A DNA stretch of 64,000 bases from Roseofilum acuticapitatum BLCC-M154. GTDB taxonomy: Bacteria > Cyanobacteriota > Cyanobacteriia > Cyanobacteriales > Desertifilaceae. Both the position numbers and the translations under genes were made by a program. The stretch lies in the NCBI RefSeq assembly GCF_030068475.1, contig NZ_JAQOSP010000134.1:1-64000 (forward strand). Reading direction: 5' to 3'. The notes under the pieces are model-generated. The model worked only from the letters and a program-made list of their open reading frames with translations. It had not been told where the DNA came from and made no database searches. This document shows positions 34,294 to 43,688 of this stretch, piece after piece. Positions within the stretch are counted from its first letter, which is position 1. Each line of letters opens with the position of its first letter.

Positions 34294-35991
34294 ATGACTC
34301 CTCTAGGTTCCGTTGTTCAAGGCTCCCTTTCTAAAGGATTAGAAGTGCGCTTGCATCCTGATGTCTCTGTGGAAGAAATGCGCGTGGGAAAATTTTTGGT
34401 GATTCAGGGCAGGCGATCGCGGTTTTTCTGTCTGTTAACCGATGTAACATTGGGAACAGCAAGCCCGCGCATCTTAGCCAATCCCCCCGATCCCAACAAC
34501 TTCTTTTTACAGGAAGTCTTAGCAGGAAGTAGCACCTACGGAACCCTAGAAGTCACTCCCATGTTGATGATTACCCCCCAAGAGCAGGAGATTTCGCCCT
34601 CTCGTTCAGAAGCTCAATCCAATTTAGCCTCATTTACTGCCCAAACTACCGTTGATTTTACCCTCAAACCGGTTAAAACCATTCCTAGCCACTTTAGCCA
34701 AGTCTATGAAGCACAAGAACTGGACTTTCGCACGGTGTTTGGTTGGGAGGACGATCCCCATCGCCATAATTTTTCCATTGGTCAACCGGTGGATATGGAG
34801 GTTCCGATTTGCATTGATTTAGACCGATTTGTGGAACGAAGTAACGGAATTTTCGGCAAATCGGGAACCGGTAAATCCTTTTTAGCGCGTTTATTGCTCT
34901 CTGGGATTATTAAACAGCGAGTGGGCGTGAATTTAATCTTTGATATGCATTCTGAATATGGCTGGGAAGCCGTTTGTGAAGGGAAAACGGTGAATACAGC
35001 CAAAGGGTTAAGACAACTGTTTCCTTCCCAAGTTCAAGTGTATACCCTCGATCCAGAGTCTGCCCAACGCCGAGGCATTCGGGATGCCCAAGAATTATAT
35101 TTGAGTTTTGAGCAAATTGAGGTTGAAGATCTGGCTCTGGTGCAACAGGAGTTGAATCTATCGGAGGCGAGTTTAGATAGCGCTCTGTTGCTGAAAAATC
35201 AGTTAGGCAAAAATTGGATCTTAGAATTGCTGAATATGAGTAATGAACAGATCCAAGATTTTTGTCTCGATAATAATGGTAGCAAGTCGTCGGTTACGGC
35301 ACTACAACGAAAACTTAACCGTTTGACGCAACTGAAATATTTAAGGGGAGTGACGCGCCAAAATCCTTTTGGGCAAATTCTAGATACCTTAGCTGCGGGT
35401 AAGCATGTGGTGATTGAGTTTGGTTCCCAAGCGAATCTCCTCTCCTATATGTTAGCGACGAATATGATTACCCGCCGGATTCATCAATCTTATGTGAAGA
35501 AAGCTGAACATTTTTTACAGACAAAAAAATCGAGCGATCGCCCCTTACCCCTCGTCATTACCATCGAAGAAGCTCACCGGTTCCTCGATCCAAGTATCAG
35601 TAGTCAAACTATTTTTGGCACGATCGCCAGAGAAATGCGAAAATACTTTGTCACGCTCTTAGTCGTCGATCAGCGTCCCTCTGGCATTGATAAGGAAGTG
35701 ATGTCTCAAATGGGAACCCGCGTGACCGCTTTACTGAATGATGATAAGGATATTGAAGCAATTTTTACTGGAGTTTCTGGAGCCGGAAACTTGCGATCGG
35801 TTCTCTCTAAACTCGATTCTAAACAACAAGCTTTGATTTTAGGTCATGCCGTACCTATGCCAGTCGTCGTCCAAACTCGACCCTACGATCAAAAATTCTA
35901 TACTGAAGTCGGTGAAACCGCTTGGGAAGATATCCCTGATGAAGATATTTTTGCAGCAGAAGAAGCCGCGATGAGCGATCTGGGGTTTTGA
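34294..35991 (+). CDS. HerA-like (FtsK/HerA superfamily) ATPase
   Basis: The 565-residue protein carries an N-terminal beta-barrel region typical of HerA (about 1-100), then a P-loop with Walker A GIFGKSGTGKSF (about 185-196), IFDMHSEYGW (about 212-221) as in DUF87 proteins, a Walker B LVITIEEAHRF (about 418-428), and the RQM/DQRP-type arginine-rich ends (LVVDQRPSGIDKEVMSQ). HerA ATPases translocate DNA and work with the NurA nuclease in archaea; some bacterial members serve in anti-phage defence with SIR2 or nuclease partners. No NurA or defence nuclease is adjacent, so a housekeeping role is more likely. Complete. Confidence 0.88.
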   Translation: MTPLGSVVQGSLSKGLEVRLHPDVSVEEMRVGKFLVIQGRRSRFFCLLTDVTLGTASPRILANPPDPNNFFLQEVLAGSSTYGTLEVTPMLMITPQEQEISPSRSEAQSNLASFTAQTTVDFTLKPVKTIPSHFSQVYEAQELDFRTVFGWEDDPHRHNFSIGQPVDMEVPICIDLDRFVERSNGIFGKSGTGKSFLARLLLSGIIKQRVGVNLIFDMHSEYGWEAVCEGKTVNTAKGLRQLFPSQVQVYTLDPESAQRRGIRDAQELYLSFEQIEVEDLALVQQELNLSEASLDSALLLKNQLGKNWILELLNMSNEQIQDFCLDNNGSKSSVTALQRKLNRLTQLKYLRGVTRQNPFGQILDTLAAGKHVVIEFGSQANLLSYMLATNMITRRIHQSYVKKAEHFLQTKKSSDRPLPLVITIEEAHRFLDPSISSQTIFGTIAREMRKYFVTLLVVDQRPSGIDKEVMSQMGTRVTALLNDDKDIEAIFTGVSGAGNLRSVLSKLDSKQQALILGHAVPMPVVVQTRPYDQKFYTEVGETAWEDIPDEDIFAAEEAAMSDLGF

Positions 35992-36087
35992 TCCCCTACA
36001 GCAAAATTGCCGGTTATATAGCACAATAGAAAAACAGGATCGACGGGAGAATAACCCATCAATTAGGCTGGAGATAGCAAATCGAAA

Positions 36088-39000
36088 ATGTCGAGATCGG
36101 CAGAGGATTGGATAGAAAGTTATACCATTTTCCTTCAGGAGTATCTTCAAGAGGGACAGTTATCCCCTGGAATTGGAGAATGGATACAAGAGGCGATCGC
36201 CGCCCAAATTTGCCTATCTAACCTATCTTGCTGGCATCATCAGAGTATCTCTAAGCTTCTTCAACGGGATCTGAATCCAGAAAACTGGCCTCCTTTGCTG
36301 GAAAAAGGAGCTGAATTTCAAGTCCACTGCTTAAGCCTTTATCACCAACAAAAGAGAATCAAAACAACGGATTGTTGGCAAGTTTTAGGAGAAGAAAGTG
36401 CTGATATTATCTATAGTCGGGATATTACTGACCAAAAAGAACAAGAACTGAAGCTGAAAGAATGTATTGAATTTGAGCATTTAATCAGTAGCCTCTGTAC
36501 TCAGTTTATGCGCTTAGACTCTAGGGAACTGGATCGGGCGCTAGAAGCGGCGATCGGTCGTTTGGCGCAATATTATCAATGCGATCGCGCTTACTTATTT
36601 GACTTAGTGAGCGATCGCCAGATCGCCCAACTCCGCTATCAGTGGCATCATCGAGATCTTAGCCCCTTACCCCCCCTCTGGCATCAAATTCCCGTAGAAT
36701 TTACCCCTTGGTGGATGAAGCATCTAGAGGAGCAGCAAGTCATCCCCATTCATTGCTTACAAGATTTTCCCCCAGAAGCCAAAGCTGAACATGCGATCGC
36801 CTCTGCGATGCAAACGCAATCTTTGTTACTGCTTCCCCTGATCGACAACGATCATTTAAGGGGATATCTGGGATTTTCCACAGTTCGACAGGCTAAAACT
36901 TGGCAAAAGGATCAGATTAGCCAACTGAAATGGGCAAGTGAATTACTGGCCAATACCTTAAAACGACAACAGGTAGAACTCAGACTAGAATCACTCCATG
37001 AACAGATGGAATTGTCCATAGAAGAACGTACCCAAGAACTGCAAAAGGTGAACGATCGACTGCAAGCGGAAATTCTTGAACGCCATCAGATGGAAAATGC
37101 TTTGCGCCAAAGTGAAGTTCGGTTTCGTCACATTTTTGAAGATAGTCCTTTAGGGATTGCTATTCTCAATCTTGAGTATGGTTTAGAACGGGTTAATTTC
37201 TCTTTGTGCCGCATGTTGGGCTACTCTAGTGTAGACTTGCAATCCCTAACTTTAGTCGATTTACTTCACCCTGACGATCGCCACTTGGGTCAGACACTGC
37301 TGAATCGATTAATGAAGGGGGAAATTCCCTCTTTTCAGGTTAAACAACGCTGTATTCATAAGAGTCAAAAATTTTTGTGGGTAAAGCTGATTGCTTCAGT
37401 CATTTCTACCCCTAATGCTTTGGTAAACTCTCTCCCAGTTAGTCCTACCCATGGGATTGTCATCGTCGAGAATATCACTAAGGAAAAACAGGCGGACGAA
37501 ACCCTCAAGTTAATTCAGTTTACCCTAAATCGGGTCATGGATTCTGTCTTGCTGCTTGATGATCGAGGTCAACTCATTTATGTTAACGATCGCGCTTGTC
37601 AGACCTTGGAGTATTCCCGCGATCGATTGTTGCAGATGAATATCGGGGAAATCGATCGCTCTTGTGGCACTTGCACTTGGACAAAGTTCTGGCATCAGGT
37701 CAAATCTTCCGGATTTATGCGGGTTGAGTCCATCTATCAGAGCCAATCGGGTGTGGAAATTCCTGTAGAAATTAATCTCAATTTCTTTCAGTATCGGGGG
37801 TTAGAGTATAGCTGTGCGATCGCCCGCGATTTGCGCGATCGCCAAAAAGCCGAAGCTGCTCTACAGAAAAGTCAACAACTTCTGGCAGCGTCCCAACAAG
37901 CTGCTCGTTTAGGTAGCTGGGAATTCGATCTGATCGCTGAAGAAATTTTTTGGTCAGATGAAGTCTTTCGCATTTTTGGTCAAGATCCGACTTGGGATCA
38001 ACCCCCAACCTATGCCCAACATATTCAACACTATCACCCCGACGATCGCAGTCAATTTCAGGCGATCGTTGAGCAAGCCATTTCCCAAGGACAGGAATAT
38101 ACATTTGAATTACGCATCCTTCGCCCTTGGGGTGAAGTGCGTAATATTTGGGCCCAAGGACAACCCATTGTTAACGAGCAGGGAGAGGTAATTAAACTCT
38201 TTGGACTCATTCAAGATATTACTGCTCGTAAACAGGTAGAAGTGGCTTTGAAAGAGAATGAAAGGCGCTACCGTACCTTGGTTTCTCACATCCCAGGGAT
38301 GATTTATCGCTGTTCACCCAATGAAGATTGGACTGTAGAATTTATTAGTGATGCGATTGAAGGGATTACCGGTTACAGTGCCCAGGAAATGATGTCTCAG
38401 ATAGTACCGGGGATAGCTGCCTTGCTGCATCCAGAGGATTTAGCTGGGGTACAAGAGCAAGTAAACTCAGCTTTAGAGCAACACTGTCCCTTTGAGCTGG
38501 AGTATCGGATGATTGCCCGTGATGGTAGCATCCGTTGGGTTTATGAGAAAGGTCAAGGAGTCTGGAATGAGCAACAGGAGCTGGTTTATCTTGATGGGGC
38601 GATCTTTGATGTGAGCGATCGCAAATTAGCAGAAGCCCAACTGAAAGCCTCCTTAGCTGAAAAAGAAGTTTTGTTGCGGGAAATCCATCACCGAGTCAAA
38701 AATAATCTCAATATCATCTACAGTTTACTGGATATGCAATCTCGGCAAGTCAGCGATCCGAGTCTCAATGAGCTGTTACTCGATAGCCAAAAGCGCCTCA
38801 AAACCATGGCTCTCATTCATGAGAAGCTCTATTGCTCTAAGAGTCTCTCTCGGATCGATTTTGCCGAATATATCCATAGTTTGGCTCTCAGTATTTCTGC
38901 CTCCTATCGGATGCACTCCAATCAGATTAACCTAGAAATTGAAGCCGATCCCGTCCAAGTCAACATAGAAACCGCCATTCCCACCGGTTTAATCATCAAC

Positions 39001-39267
39001 GAATTAGTCACGAATGCCTTAAAACATGCCTTTCCCGGCGATCGAAAGGGAACCGTGTGGATTAAATTCCGTGAAATTGACAATAGACAACTGGATTTAA
39101 AGATTATTGATAATGGAGTAGGGCTATCTTCTGGAGTAAGCTGGCAACAGTCCCCTTCCCTAGGAATGCGTTTAGTCTCTATTCTAGCGGATCAGTTAGA
39201 TGCCGATCTTAAAGTGGAAACCAAAAACGGAACAGGTTTTCACTTAAAGTTCAAACAATGTTCTTGA
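36088..39267 (+). CDS. PAS/GAF sensor histidine kinase (HisKA_2/HWE-like)
   Basis: The 1059-residue cytoplasmic kinase has an unassigned N-terminus (1-130), a GAF domain (about 145-290, with cysteine and histidine residues), a coiled coil (about 300-335), and four PAS domains with PAC (about 335-460, 470-590, 600-715, 720-845). The transmitter domain carries LREIHHRVKNNLNIIYSLLDMQS (about 865-890), the HisKA_2 phosphoacceptor motif, then an ATPase domain with NELVTNALKHAF and IIDNGVGL. Such HWE-like kinases often act in light or stress signalling. The receiver-kinase at 39283 follows after 15 bp, so the two probably form an operon. Confidence 0.9.
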   Translation: MSRSAEDWIESYTIFLQEYLQEGQLSPGIGEWIQEAIAAQICLSNLSCWHHQSISKLLQRDLNPENWPPLLEKGAEFQVHCLSLYHQQKRIKTTDCWQVLGEESADIIYSRDITDQKEQELKLKECIEFEHLISSLCTQFMRLDSRELDRALEAAIGRLAQYYQCDRAYLFDLVSDRQIAQLRYQWHHRDLSPLPPLWHQIPVEFTPWWMKHLEEQQVIPIHCLQDFPPEAKAEHAIASAMQTQSLLLLPLIDNDHLRGYLGFSTVRQAKTWQKDQISQLKWASELLANTLKRQQVELRLESLHEQMELSIEERTQELQKVNDRLQAEILERHQMENALRQSEVRFRHIFEDSPLGIAILNLEYGLERVNFSLCRMLGYSSVDLQSLTLVDLLHPDDRHLGQTLLNRLMKGEIPSFQVKQRCIHKSQKFLWVKLIASVISTPNALVNSLPVSPTHGIVIVENITKEKQADETLKLIQFTLNRVMDSVLLLDDRGQLIYVNDRACQTLEYSRDRLLQMNIGEIDRSCGTCTWTKFWHQVKSSGFMRVESIYQSQSGVEIPVEINLNFFQYRGLEYSCAIARDLRDRQKAEAALQKSQQLLAASQQAARLGSWEFDLIAEEIFWSDEVFRIFGQDPTWDQPPTYAQHIQHYHPDDRSQFQAIVEQAISQGQEYTFELRILRPWGEVRNIWAQGQPIVNEQGEVIKLFGLIQDITARKQVEVALKENERRYRTLVSHIPGMIYRCSPNEDWTVEFISDAIEGITGYSAQEMMSQIVPGIAALLHPEDLAGVQEQVNSALEQHCPFELEYRMIARDGSIRWVYEKGQGVWNEQQELVYLDGAIFDVSDRKLAEAQLKASLAEKEVLLREIHHRVKNNLNIIYSLLDMQSRQVSDPSLNELLLDSQKRLKTMALIHEKLYCSKSLSRIDFAEYIHSLALSISASYRMHSNQINLEIEADPVQVNIETAIPTGLIINELVTNALKHAFPGDRKGTVWIKFREIDNRQLDLKIIDNGVGLSSGVSWQQSPSLGMRLVSILADQLDADLKVETKNGTGFHLKFKQCS

Positions 39268-39282
39268 TCAAATTATTGAACT

Positions 39283-40386
39283 ATGACTGCTTTAGTTAAA
39301 AAAATTTTAATTGTCGAGGATGAGTTAATCGCAGCTCATAACTTAGCAGATAATATCAAAGAATTAGGGTATGAAGTTTCTGGAATTGTTAAAACCGGTA
39401 AAGCAGCGATCGATCGGGTTATCAATGACCCGCCCAATTTGATTTTAATGGATATTAAGCTCCAAGGCGATATGAGTGGAATTGAAGCTGCCCGTGCCCT
39501 TCAAGACTATGATATCCCCATTATTTATTTAACCGCTTTTAGTGATACCAAAACCTTGGAAGATGCCACCGAAACTTTGGCCTATGGATACCTGAATAAA
39601 CCCGCAAAGCTAGAAGATATTAAATCCGCCATCGCCCTGTCTCTAGCTAAACACCAAAAAGATCGCAAAATGGCATCTCTTTGGCTTCAGGAGAAAAAAC
39701 TCAGTGAGCTGAAATCTCGTTTTGTCTCGATGATTTCCCATGATTTACGGGCCCCTTTAACTCATATTTTGGTATCCCTAGAAATTTTGCGGCAATATGG
39801 AGATGAGTTGAATCTATCTCAAAAAAGTAAGCAGTTCGATCGAATGCAAATTGCAATTAAAAACATGACTCTACAACTGGAGGAAATGCTAACTATCGAT
39901 CGGGTAGAATCGGGGAAGTTACCCTTAAATCCTGTGCCGATTGATATCGTTAAGTTTTGCCGAGAAAGATTGGATTTTTTCGAGATTATTGCTGACCATA
40001 AATGTGAGTTAAAGTTTGACTATGATCCCGAACACTTGTGTCAATATCTTGATGAAGATATCCTTCAGCATATTTTAAATAACTTACTCTCTAATGCAAT
40101 TAAATATTCTCCAGAAGGGGGAGAGGTTCGCTTGACTCTAACGGCTCAACCGGATGGGGTTCTTTTAGAAGTTAAGGATCGGGGGATTGGAATTCCCCCC
40201 GAAGATCTAGACAACCTCTATAGCCCCTTTGAACGAGCGACTAATGTGGGCAAAATTAAGGGTACTGGGATCGGCTTGTATATTGTTAAGCAAGCTGTGG
40301 AATGTCATCAAGGAACAATTGAGGTTTCGAGTCAGGTGGGAGTCGGTACAACCTTTCGGGTTCGGTTGCCTTCTTTGGAGGTGTAG
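39283..40386 (+). CDS. Receiver-histidine kinase hybrid (REC-HisKA-HATPase)
   Basis: A 367-residue protein with an N-terminal receiver (7-125: acidic E12-D13, phosphoacceptor D57, K106), followed by a HisKA domain with ISHDLRAPL (H153) and a HATPase (LLSNAIKYS, DRGIGI and GTGIGLYI). The domain order differs from classical hybrids in having the receiver first. It is likely to receive phosphoryl groups from the large kinase immediately upstream (15-bp gap) and to signal through its own kinase core. No output domain is present. Confidence 0.9.
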   Translation: MTALVKKILIVEDELIAAHNLADNIKELGYEVSGIVKTGKAAIDRVINDPPNLILMDIKLQGDMSGIEAARALQDYDIPIIYLTAFSDTKTLEDATETLAYGYLNKPAKLEDIKSAIALSLAKHQKDRKMASLWLQEKKLSELKSRFVSMISHDLRAPLTHILVSLEILRQYGDELNLSQKSKQFDRMQIAIKNMTLQLEEMLTIDRVESGKLPLNPVPIDIVKFCRERLDFFEIIADHKCELKFDYDPEHLCQYLDEDILQHILNNLLSNAIKYSPEGGEVRLTLTAQPDGVLLEVKDRGIGIPPEDLDNLYSPFERATNVGKIKGTGIGLYIVKQAVECHQGTIEVSSQVGVGTTFRVRLPSLEV

Positions 40387-40986
40387 AGATAGGGTGATGG
40401 GGGGTTGATTTAATCGACAAGTTACGCTATACTACAAATGAAGTCTAGAAAGGCTTGAGAGCTTTCCCATGAGGGTTTGAGGAACTGAAAGGGAGAAAAT
40501 TCGTCATTCCAGCACATCGGCCAAGGTTCGGCAATTTCGATGATGAACCGAACTGACACATCCTGGAAAATATTCGATCCTAGAGATGGACAAGAGAGAT
40601 GAATTTCTGTAAGTCAAATAAGTAAAAAAACTTAGTCTAATTGGCGTAAGAAAAGGAAACTTCAAGTTCACCTGAAAGGAGGAGGTATTGAAGTAGAAGT
40701 TTAACTTATCTTAGAAACAAAGCAAGTTAGACAACAGCCGGAAATTCACCCCATCTTTGAAAGAGACGTTCAAGTTAGGGAATATCCCAACGGAACCAGG
40801 GGCTAAAAGGTCGATTAACTGATTGCTCCAGTCCGAGTTGTCAAGTTTTGGCAACGGATCGGGAACCCTAGGAATAGATACCCCCAATATAGATAGATGT
40901 CCGGGAAACGTCTATGAAATTCAGTAGACGGTTTTTGGCTCTCAAGTTTTCAGCTTTAACCCCGATCTTGACGACGACTTAATCCT
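40387..40986. other. Long intergenic region with a probable gene relic
   Basis: This 600-bp region between the receiver-kinase and the sigma factor lacks an intact gene. In frame with 40540 the sequence 40540-40893 reads as protein-like blocks interrupted by stops (listed separately). AT-rich sequence at about 40400-40450 (TACGCTATACTACAAATG) may be a promoter, though its target is unclear. The sigma factor's leader must lie in the last part. No shared repeat was noticed. Confidence 0.4.
40540..40893 (+). pseudogene. Possible decayed coding sequence
   Basis: One continuous frame from ATG 40540 gives blocks that look like protein but are broken by stops at 40600, 40633, 40702, 40804 and 40816 and at 40894. 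Blocks include KLQVHLKGGGIEVEV, QVRQQPEIHPIFERD, VQVREYPNGTRG and LIAPVRVVKFWQRIGNP. The composition resembles a real protein more than random sequence, and the frame is consistent over 350 bp with no frameshift required. No family recognised. It could also be non-coding by chance. Confidence 0.35.
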
Positions 40987-41982
40987 ATGCCTAAAACCAT
41001 GACCAAGACACAGACCAAGACACAAACTAAGACCCCCACCTATACGGCAGATATGGTAAGGACTTACCTCCATGAAATCGGTCGTATTCCCCTGTTGAGC
41101 CATGAGCAAGAGATTGTCTTGGGTAAACAGGTTCAGCATATGATGCAGTTGATTGAAGTTAAGGAGAAACAAGAAGTTCAACTCGATCGCTCGATCAGTG
41201 ACCGGGAATGGGCGGATCTAGTGCAATTAGATCCTCAAGAGTTGGATCGGATTGTTAAGCAAGGTCAACGAGCTAAACAAAAAATGATTGAAGCGAACTT
41301 GCGTCTGGTGGTGGCGATCGCAAAAAAATACCAGAAACGAAATATGGAGTTTCTGGATTTAATCCAAGAAGGAACCCTCGGTCTAGAGCGAGGAGTGGAA
41401 AAGTTTGACCCCATGAGGGGTTATAAATTCTCTACTTATGCCTATTGGTGGATTCGCCAAGCCATTACGCGGGCGATCGCCCAACAAGGTCGAACCATTC
41501 GCCTACCGATCCACATTACCGAAAAACTCAACAAAATCAAGAAAATTCAACGGGAACTCTCCCAGCAACTCGGTCGCAGTGCTACTCCCACGGAAATTGC
41601 TGAGGCTTTAGACCTCAAACCGGCTCAAATCCGTGAATACCTCACCCTCTCCCGTCAACCGGTCTCCCTAGACCTACGGGTGGGTGATAACCAAGATACG
41701 GAACTCCAAGAACTCTTGGAAGATGACGGAATTTCTCCGGAACACTATGCCACTCAAGAACTCCTGCGCCAAGACTTACACCATCTGATTGCCGACCTCA
41801 CCCCTCAACAGCGAGAGGTATTGAACTTAAGGTTTGGACTAACAGATGGTCATGAGTTATCCCTCTCTCAAGTGGGTCAACGCATGAGTTTAAGTCGGGA
41901 GCGCGTCCGCCAATTGGAACGACAAGCCTTAACCTACTTGCGTCGCCATCGGGGTCTGGTGCGCGAGTATTTAGCCAGCTAA
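40987..41982 (+). CDS. Group 2 RNA polymerase sigma factor (SigB/SigD-type length)
   Basis: The 331-residue factor has an MPKTMTKTQTKTQTKTPTYTADMVRTYLHEIGRIPLL N-terminus (a K/T/Q-rich lead then region 1.2). Region 2 includes NLRLVVAIAKKYQKRNMEFLDLIQEGTLGLERGVEKFDPMRGYKFSTYAYWWIRQAITRAI, and region 4 contains LTPQQREVLNLRFGL...SLSQVGQRMSLSRERVRQLERQAL. It lacks region 1.1, hence group 2. Its length is that of SigB, SigD or SigE-like members; I cannot choose among them. It stands alone after the long relic-bearing gap and is followed by a GTG-start secreted protein 131 bp later. Confidence 0.92.
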   Translation: MPKTMTKTQTKTQTKTPTYTADMVRTYLHEIGRIPLLSHEQEIVLGKQVQHMMQLIEVKEKQEVQLDRSISDREWADLVQLDPQELDRIVKQGQRAKQKMIEANLRLVVAIAKKYQKRNMEFLDLIQEGTLGLERGVEKFDPMRGYKFSTYAYWWIRQAITRAIAQQGRTIRLPIHITEKLNKIKKIQRELSQQLGRSATPTEIAEALDLKPAQIREYLTLSRQPVSLDLRVGDNQDTELQELLEDDGISPEHYATQELLRQDLHHLIADLTPQQREVLNLRFGLTDGHELSLSQVGQRMSLSRERVRQLERQALTYLRRHRGLVREYLAS

Positions 41983-42113
41983 AGGTTAGTTGTGTTTTGC
42001 CGAAAACCTCAGAAGCACTCAGTTTCAACTCCAAGAAACCCCATGGGTGCTTCTAAGGAAGTCAACCGATCCCACTGATTAATATCTATCTATTCTTAAA
42101 GGAGGAGACTAGG

Positions 42114-42662
42114 GTGCTTCAATTATTTTCATCTCAAATGCAACGCTTAACCTCAACGTTGGCACACTCCTCATCCGTGCTAACCCCTCTAATGGTTACG
42201 CTCTTAGTCTCCTTCGGAAATAGCGCTCCCTCGCTGTCTCAAACGGCTTCGAGTGTTGAGATCGCTCCTTCTCCATCTGAAACCACTGCCCACTTCCCAG
42301 ATGGGGTTTATTTCTATGGAGAATCTCCTCAACTGGATCAGATCGGCCATGGTTATATGGTGTTTGAAGCCCGTCAGCACAAGCTGTTGGGGGCTTTATA
42401 TCTTCCCAATTCTTCTTTTGACTGTTTCTATGGACAAGTTGGCCCTAACCACTTAGGGATGACGGTGATTGATAGTTACGATCGCACTCCCTATCCCTAT
42501 CAAATGGCTTTAGAACCGGTGGCGATCGCCTCTAGTCCAGATGCTCTCAACATCCAGTTTAAGCCACAAGGTATGCACCGCATTGCAGAACTGAGGGATG
42601 ATGAGCTTGGCTATCTAGAAACCTGTCGTCAAGATGTACAACAATTAACCATTAACAATTAA
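42114..42662 (+). CDS. Hypothetical secreted or lipid-associated protein
   Basis: The 182-residue protein begins at GTG with a GGAGG Shine-Dalgarno 10 bp upstream (42101-42105). A hydrophobic region (about 20-38, LTPLMVTLLVSFGN) followed by APSLSQ suggests a signal peptide with cleavage near 40-45. The mature part starts with SSVEIAPSPSE, then FPDGVYFYGESPQLDQIGHGYMVFEARQHKLLGALYLPNSSFDCFYGQV, and two conserved-looking cysteines (C103 and C170 region). No family is recognised by eye. It is convergent with exbD, with 24 bp between. Confidence 0.65.
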   Translation: MLQLFSSQMQRLTSTLAHSSSVLTPLMVTLLVSFGNSAPSLSQTASSVEIAPSPSETTAHFPDGVYFYGESPQLDQIGHGYMVFEARQHKLLGALYLPNSSFDCFYGQVGPNHLGMTVIDSYDRTPYPYQMALEPVAIASSPDALNIQFKPQGMHRIAELRDDELGYLETCRQDVQQLTINN

Positions 42663-42686
42663 TATTGTTTGACCATTCCCCGATGA

Positions 42687-43238
42687 TTATTCCTGAGCCT
42701 CTGGAGTCGCTGGTGCTGGGGGGACAGTAGCGGGGGGTTCGGGAGCAGGAACGGGAGTGGGTAAGGGGGTTAAACCGGGAATGCCTAAATCTAGGTTCGG
42801 TGCTTCGGGGGGTTGAACTTCTGGGGCACTCACCCCTGTGGGAAGGGTGGCCAAAGCGACGCGATCGCCGCCCACAGACCGCATTAAATCCAAAATTTGG
42901 ACAACATCTTCATAAAGGGCGGTTTTCGAGGCATACAGCACCATTAAGCCCTGGGGAGCCTGAATCTGATAGGCCAGCAGCCGTTGCCGCAATTGATCCC
43001 TAGGCACTAATTCCTGTTCAATATAGGTTTGTCCGACCGTATCTACACTGACGATCAGCATATCCTGCATTTGGGTGGTTCCTGTGGCAGCACTAGGCAA
43101 ATCTACCGTAATTGCTTGCTGGCGCGTCAACCCCACCGCCGCTAGGATAAAAAAGGTCAAAATGCAGAAAATAACATCAATGAGGGGGATCACTTCGATC
43201 CGCGCTTCTTCACTTGGATTATCCCAGTTGATTTTCAT
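42687..43238 (-). CDS. ExbD/TolR-family biopolymer transport protein
   Basis: The 183-residue protein has a short cytoplasmic N-terminus, one transmembrane helix (about 15-38, EVIPLIDVIFCILTFFILAAVGL) with the proton-carrying aspartate in PLIDVIF, a periplasmic part, and a Pro/Ala-rich tail (about 140-183) longer than usual. ExbD pairs with ExbB and TonB-like proteins to power outer-membrane uptake. No exbB is adjacent, so it would have to be encoded elsewhere. It lies 21 bp downstream of smtB on the same strand. Confidence 0.85.
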   Translation of the reverse strand: MKINWDNPSEEARIEVIPLIDVIFCILTFFILAAVGLTRQQAITVDLPSAATGTTQMQDMLIVSVDTVGQTYIEQELVPRDQLRQRLLAYQIQAPQGLMVLYASKTALYEDVVQILDLMRSVGGDRVALATLPTGVSAPEVQPPEAPNLDLGIPGLTPLPTPVPAPEPPATVPPAPATPEAQE

Positions 43239-43259
43239 AGTGTGGTTGCTTCTCGGTTT

Positions 43260-43634
43260 TCAGGTTGATTCGCTTTCGTCTAGGTGTTCGGCAACAGTCT
43301 GATAGAGATCGAGGATATGGCGATCGTCTAGATAATAATAGACTTTTCGGCCCCGTTTTTGGTAACGGACAAGTCGGTGAGCGCGGAGGATTCGCAGTTG
43401 GTGAGAAACGGCGGATTCGGTGAGTTCTAGGGTGCTGGCTAAATCACACACGCACAATTCCTCTGTCGCTAAGAGGGACAGGATTCTTAAGCGATTGGGG
43501 TCTCCAAGGATACTAAAGAATTCTGCCATTTTTGTGGCTCTCCGGGGATGGAGAAGATGGGATTCTAAATCTTTGCGGTGTTCGGTATCTAAGTCTTCGG
43601 GGGGACAGTGGGGGGAGCAGTGAGGTTGTGACAT
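43260..43634 (-). CDS. smtB: SmtB/ArsR-family metal-responsive repressor
   Basis: A 124-residue winged-helix repressor (helix-turn-helix about 64-84, TESAVSHQLRIL). The zinc-sensing alpha5 residues of SmtB are all present at the same numbering: D104, H106, H117 and E120 (in LDDRHILDLYQTVAEHLDESE). An alpha3 CVC pair (C61, C63) plus D64 and an N-terminal H/C cluster (H5, C6, H9, C10) match CadC/ZiaR-type alpha3N sites, so a second metal-binding site may exist. It is divergent from smtA; two candidate operators lie between them. It would repress smtA until zinc binds. exbD follows on the same strand. Confidence 0.92.
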   Translation of the reverse strand: MSQPHCSPHCPPEDLDTEHRKDLESHLLHPRRATKMAEFFSILGDPNRLRILSLLATEELCVCDLASTLELTESAVSHQLRILRAHRLVRYQKRGRKVYYYLDDRHILDLYQTVAEHLDESEST

Positions 43635-43688
43635 GAAGTTGAGTAATGAGTGAGTACACCGTTATTGTGTTGCTTCCTCAAATTTAAC

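Noticed and set aside
34294-35991. A HerA-SIR2 or HerA-NurA defence system
   Set aside because: No SIR2, NurA or other effector gene lies next to it, so only the ATPase is reported.
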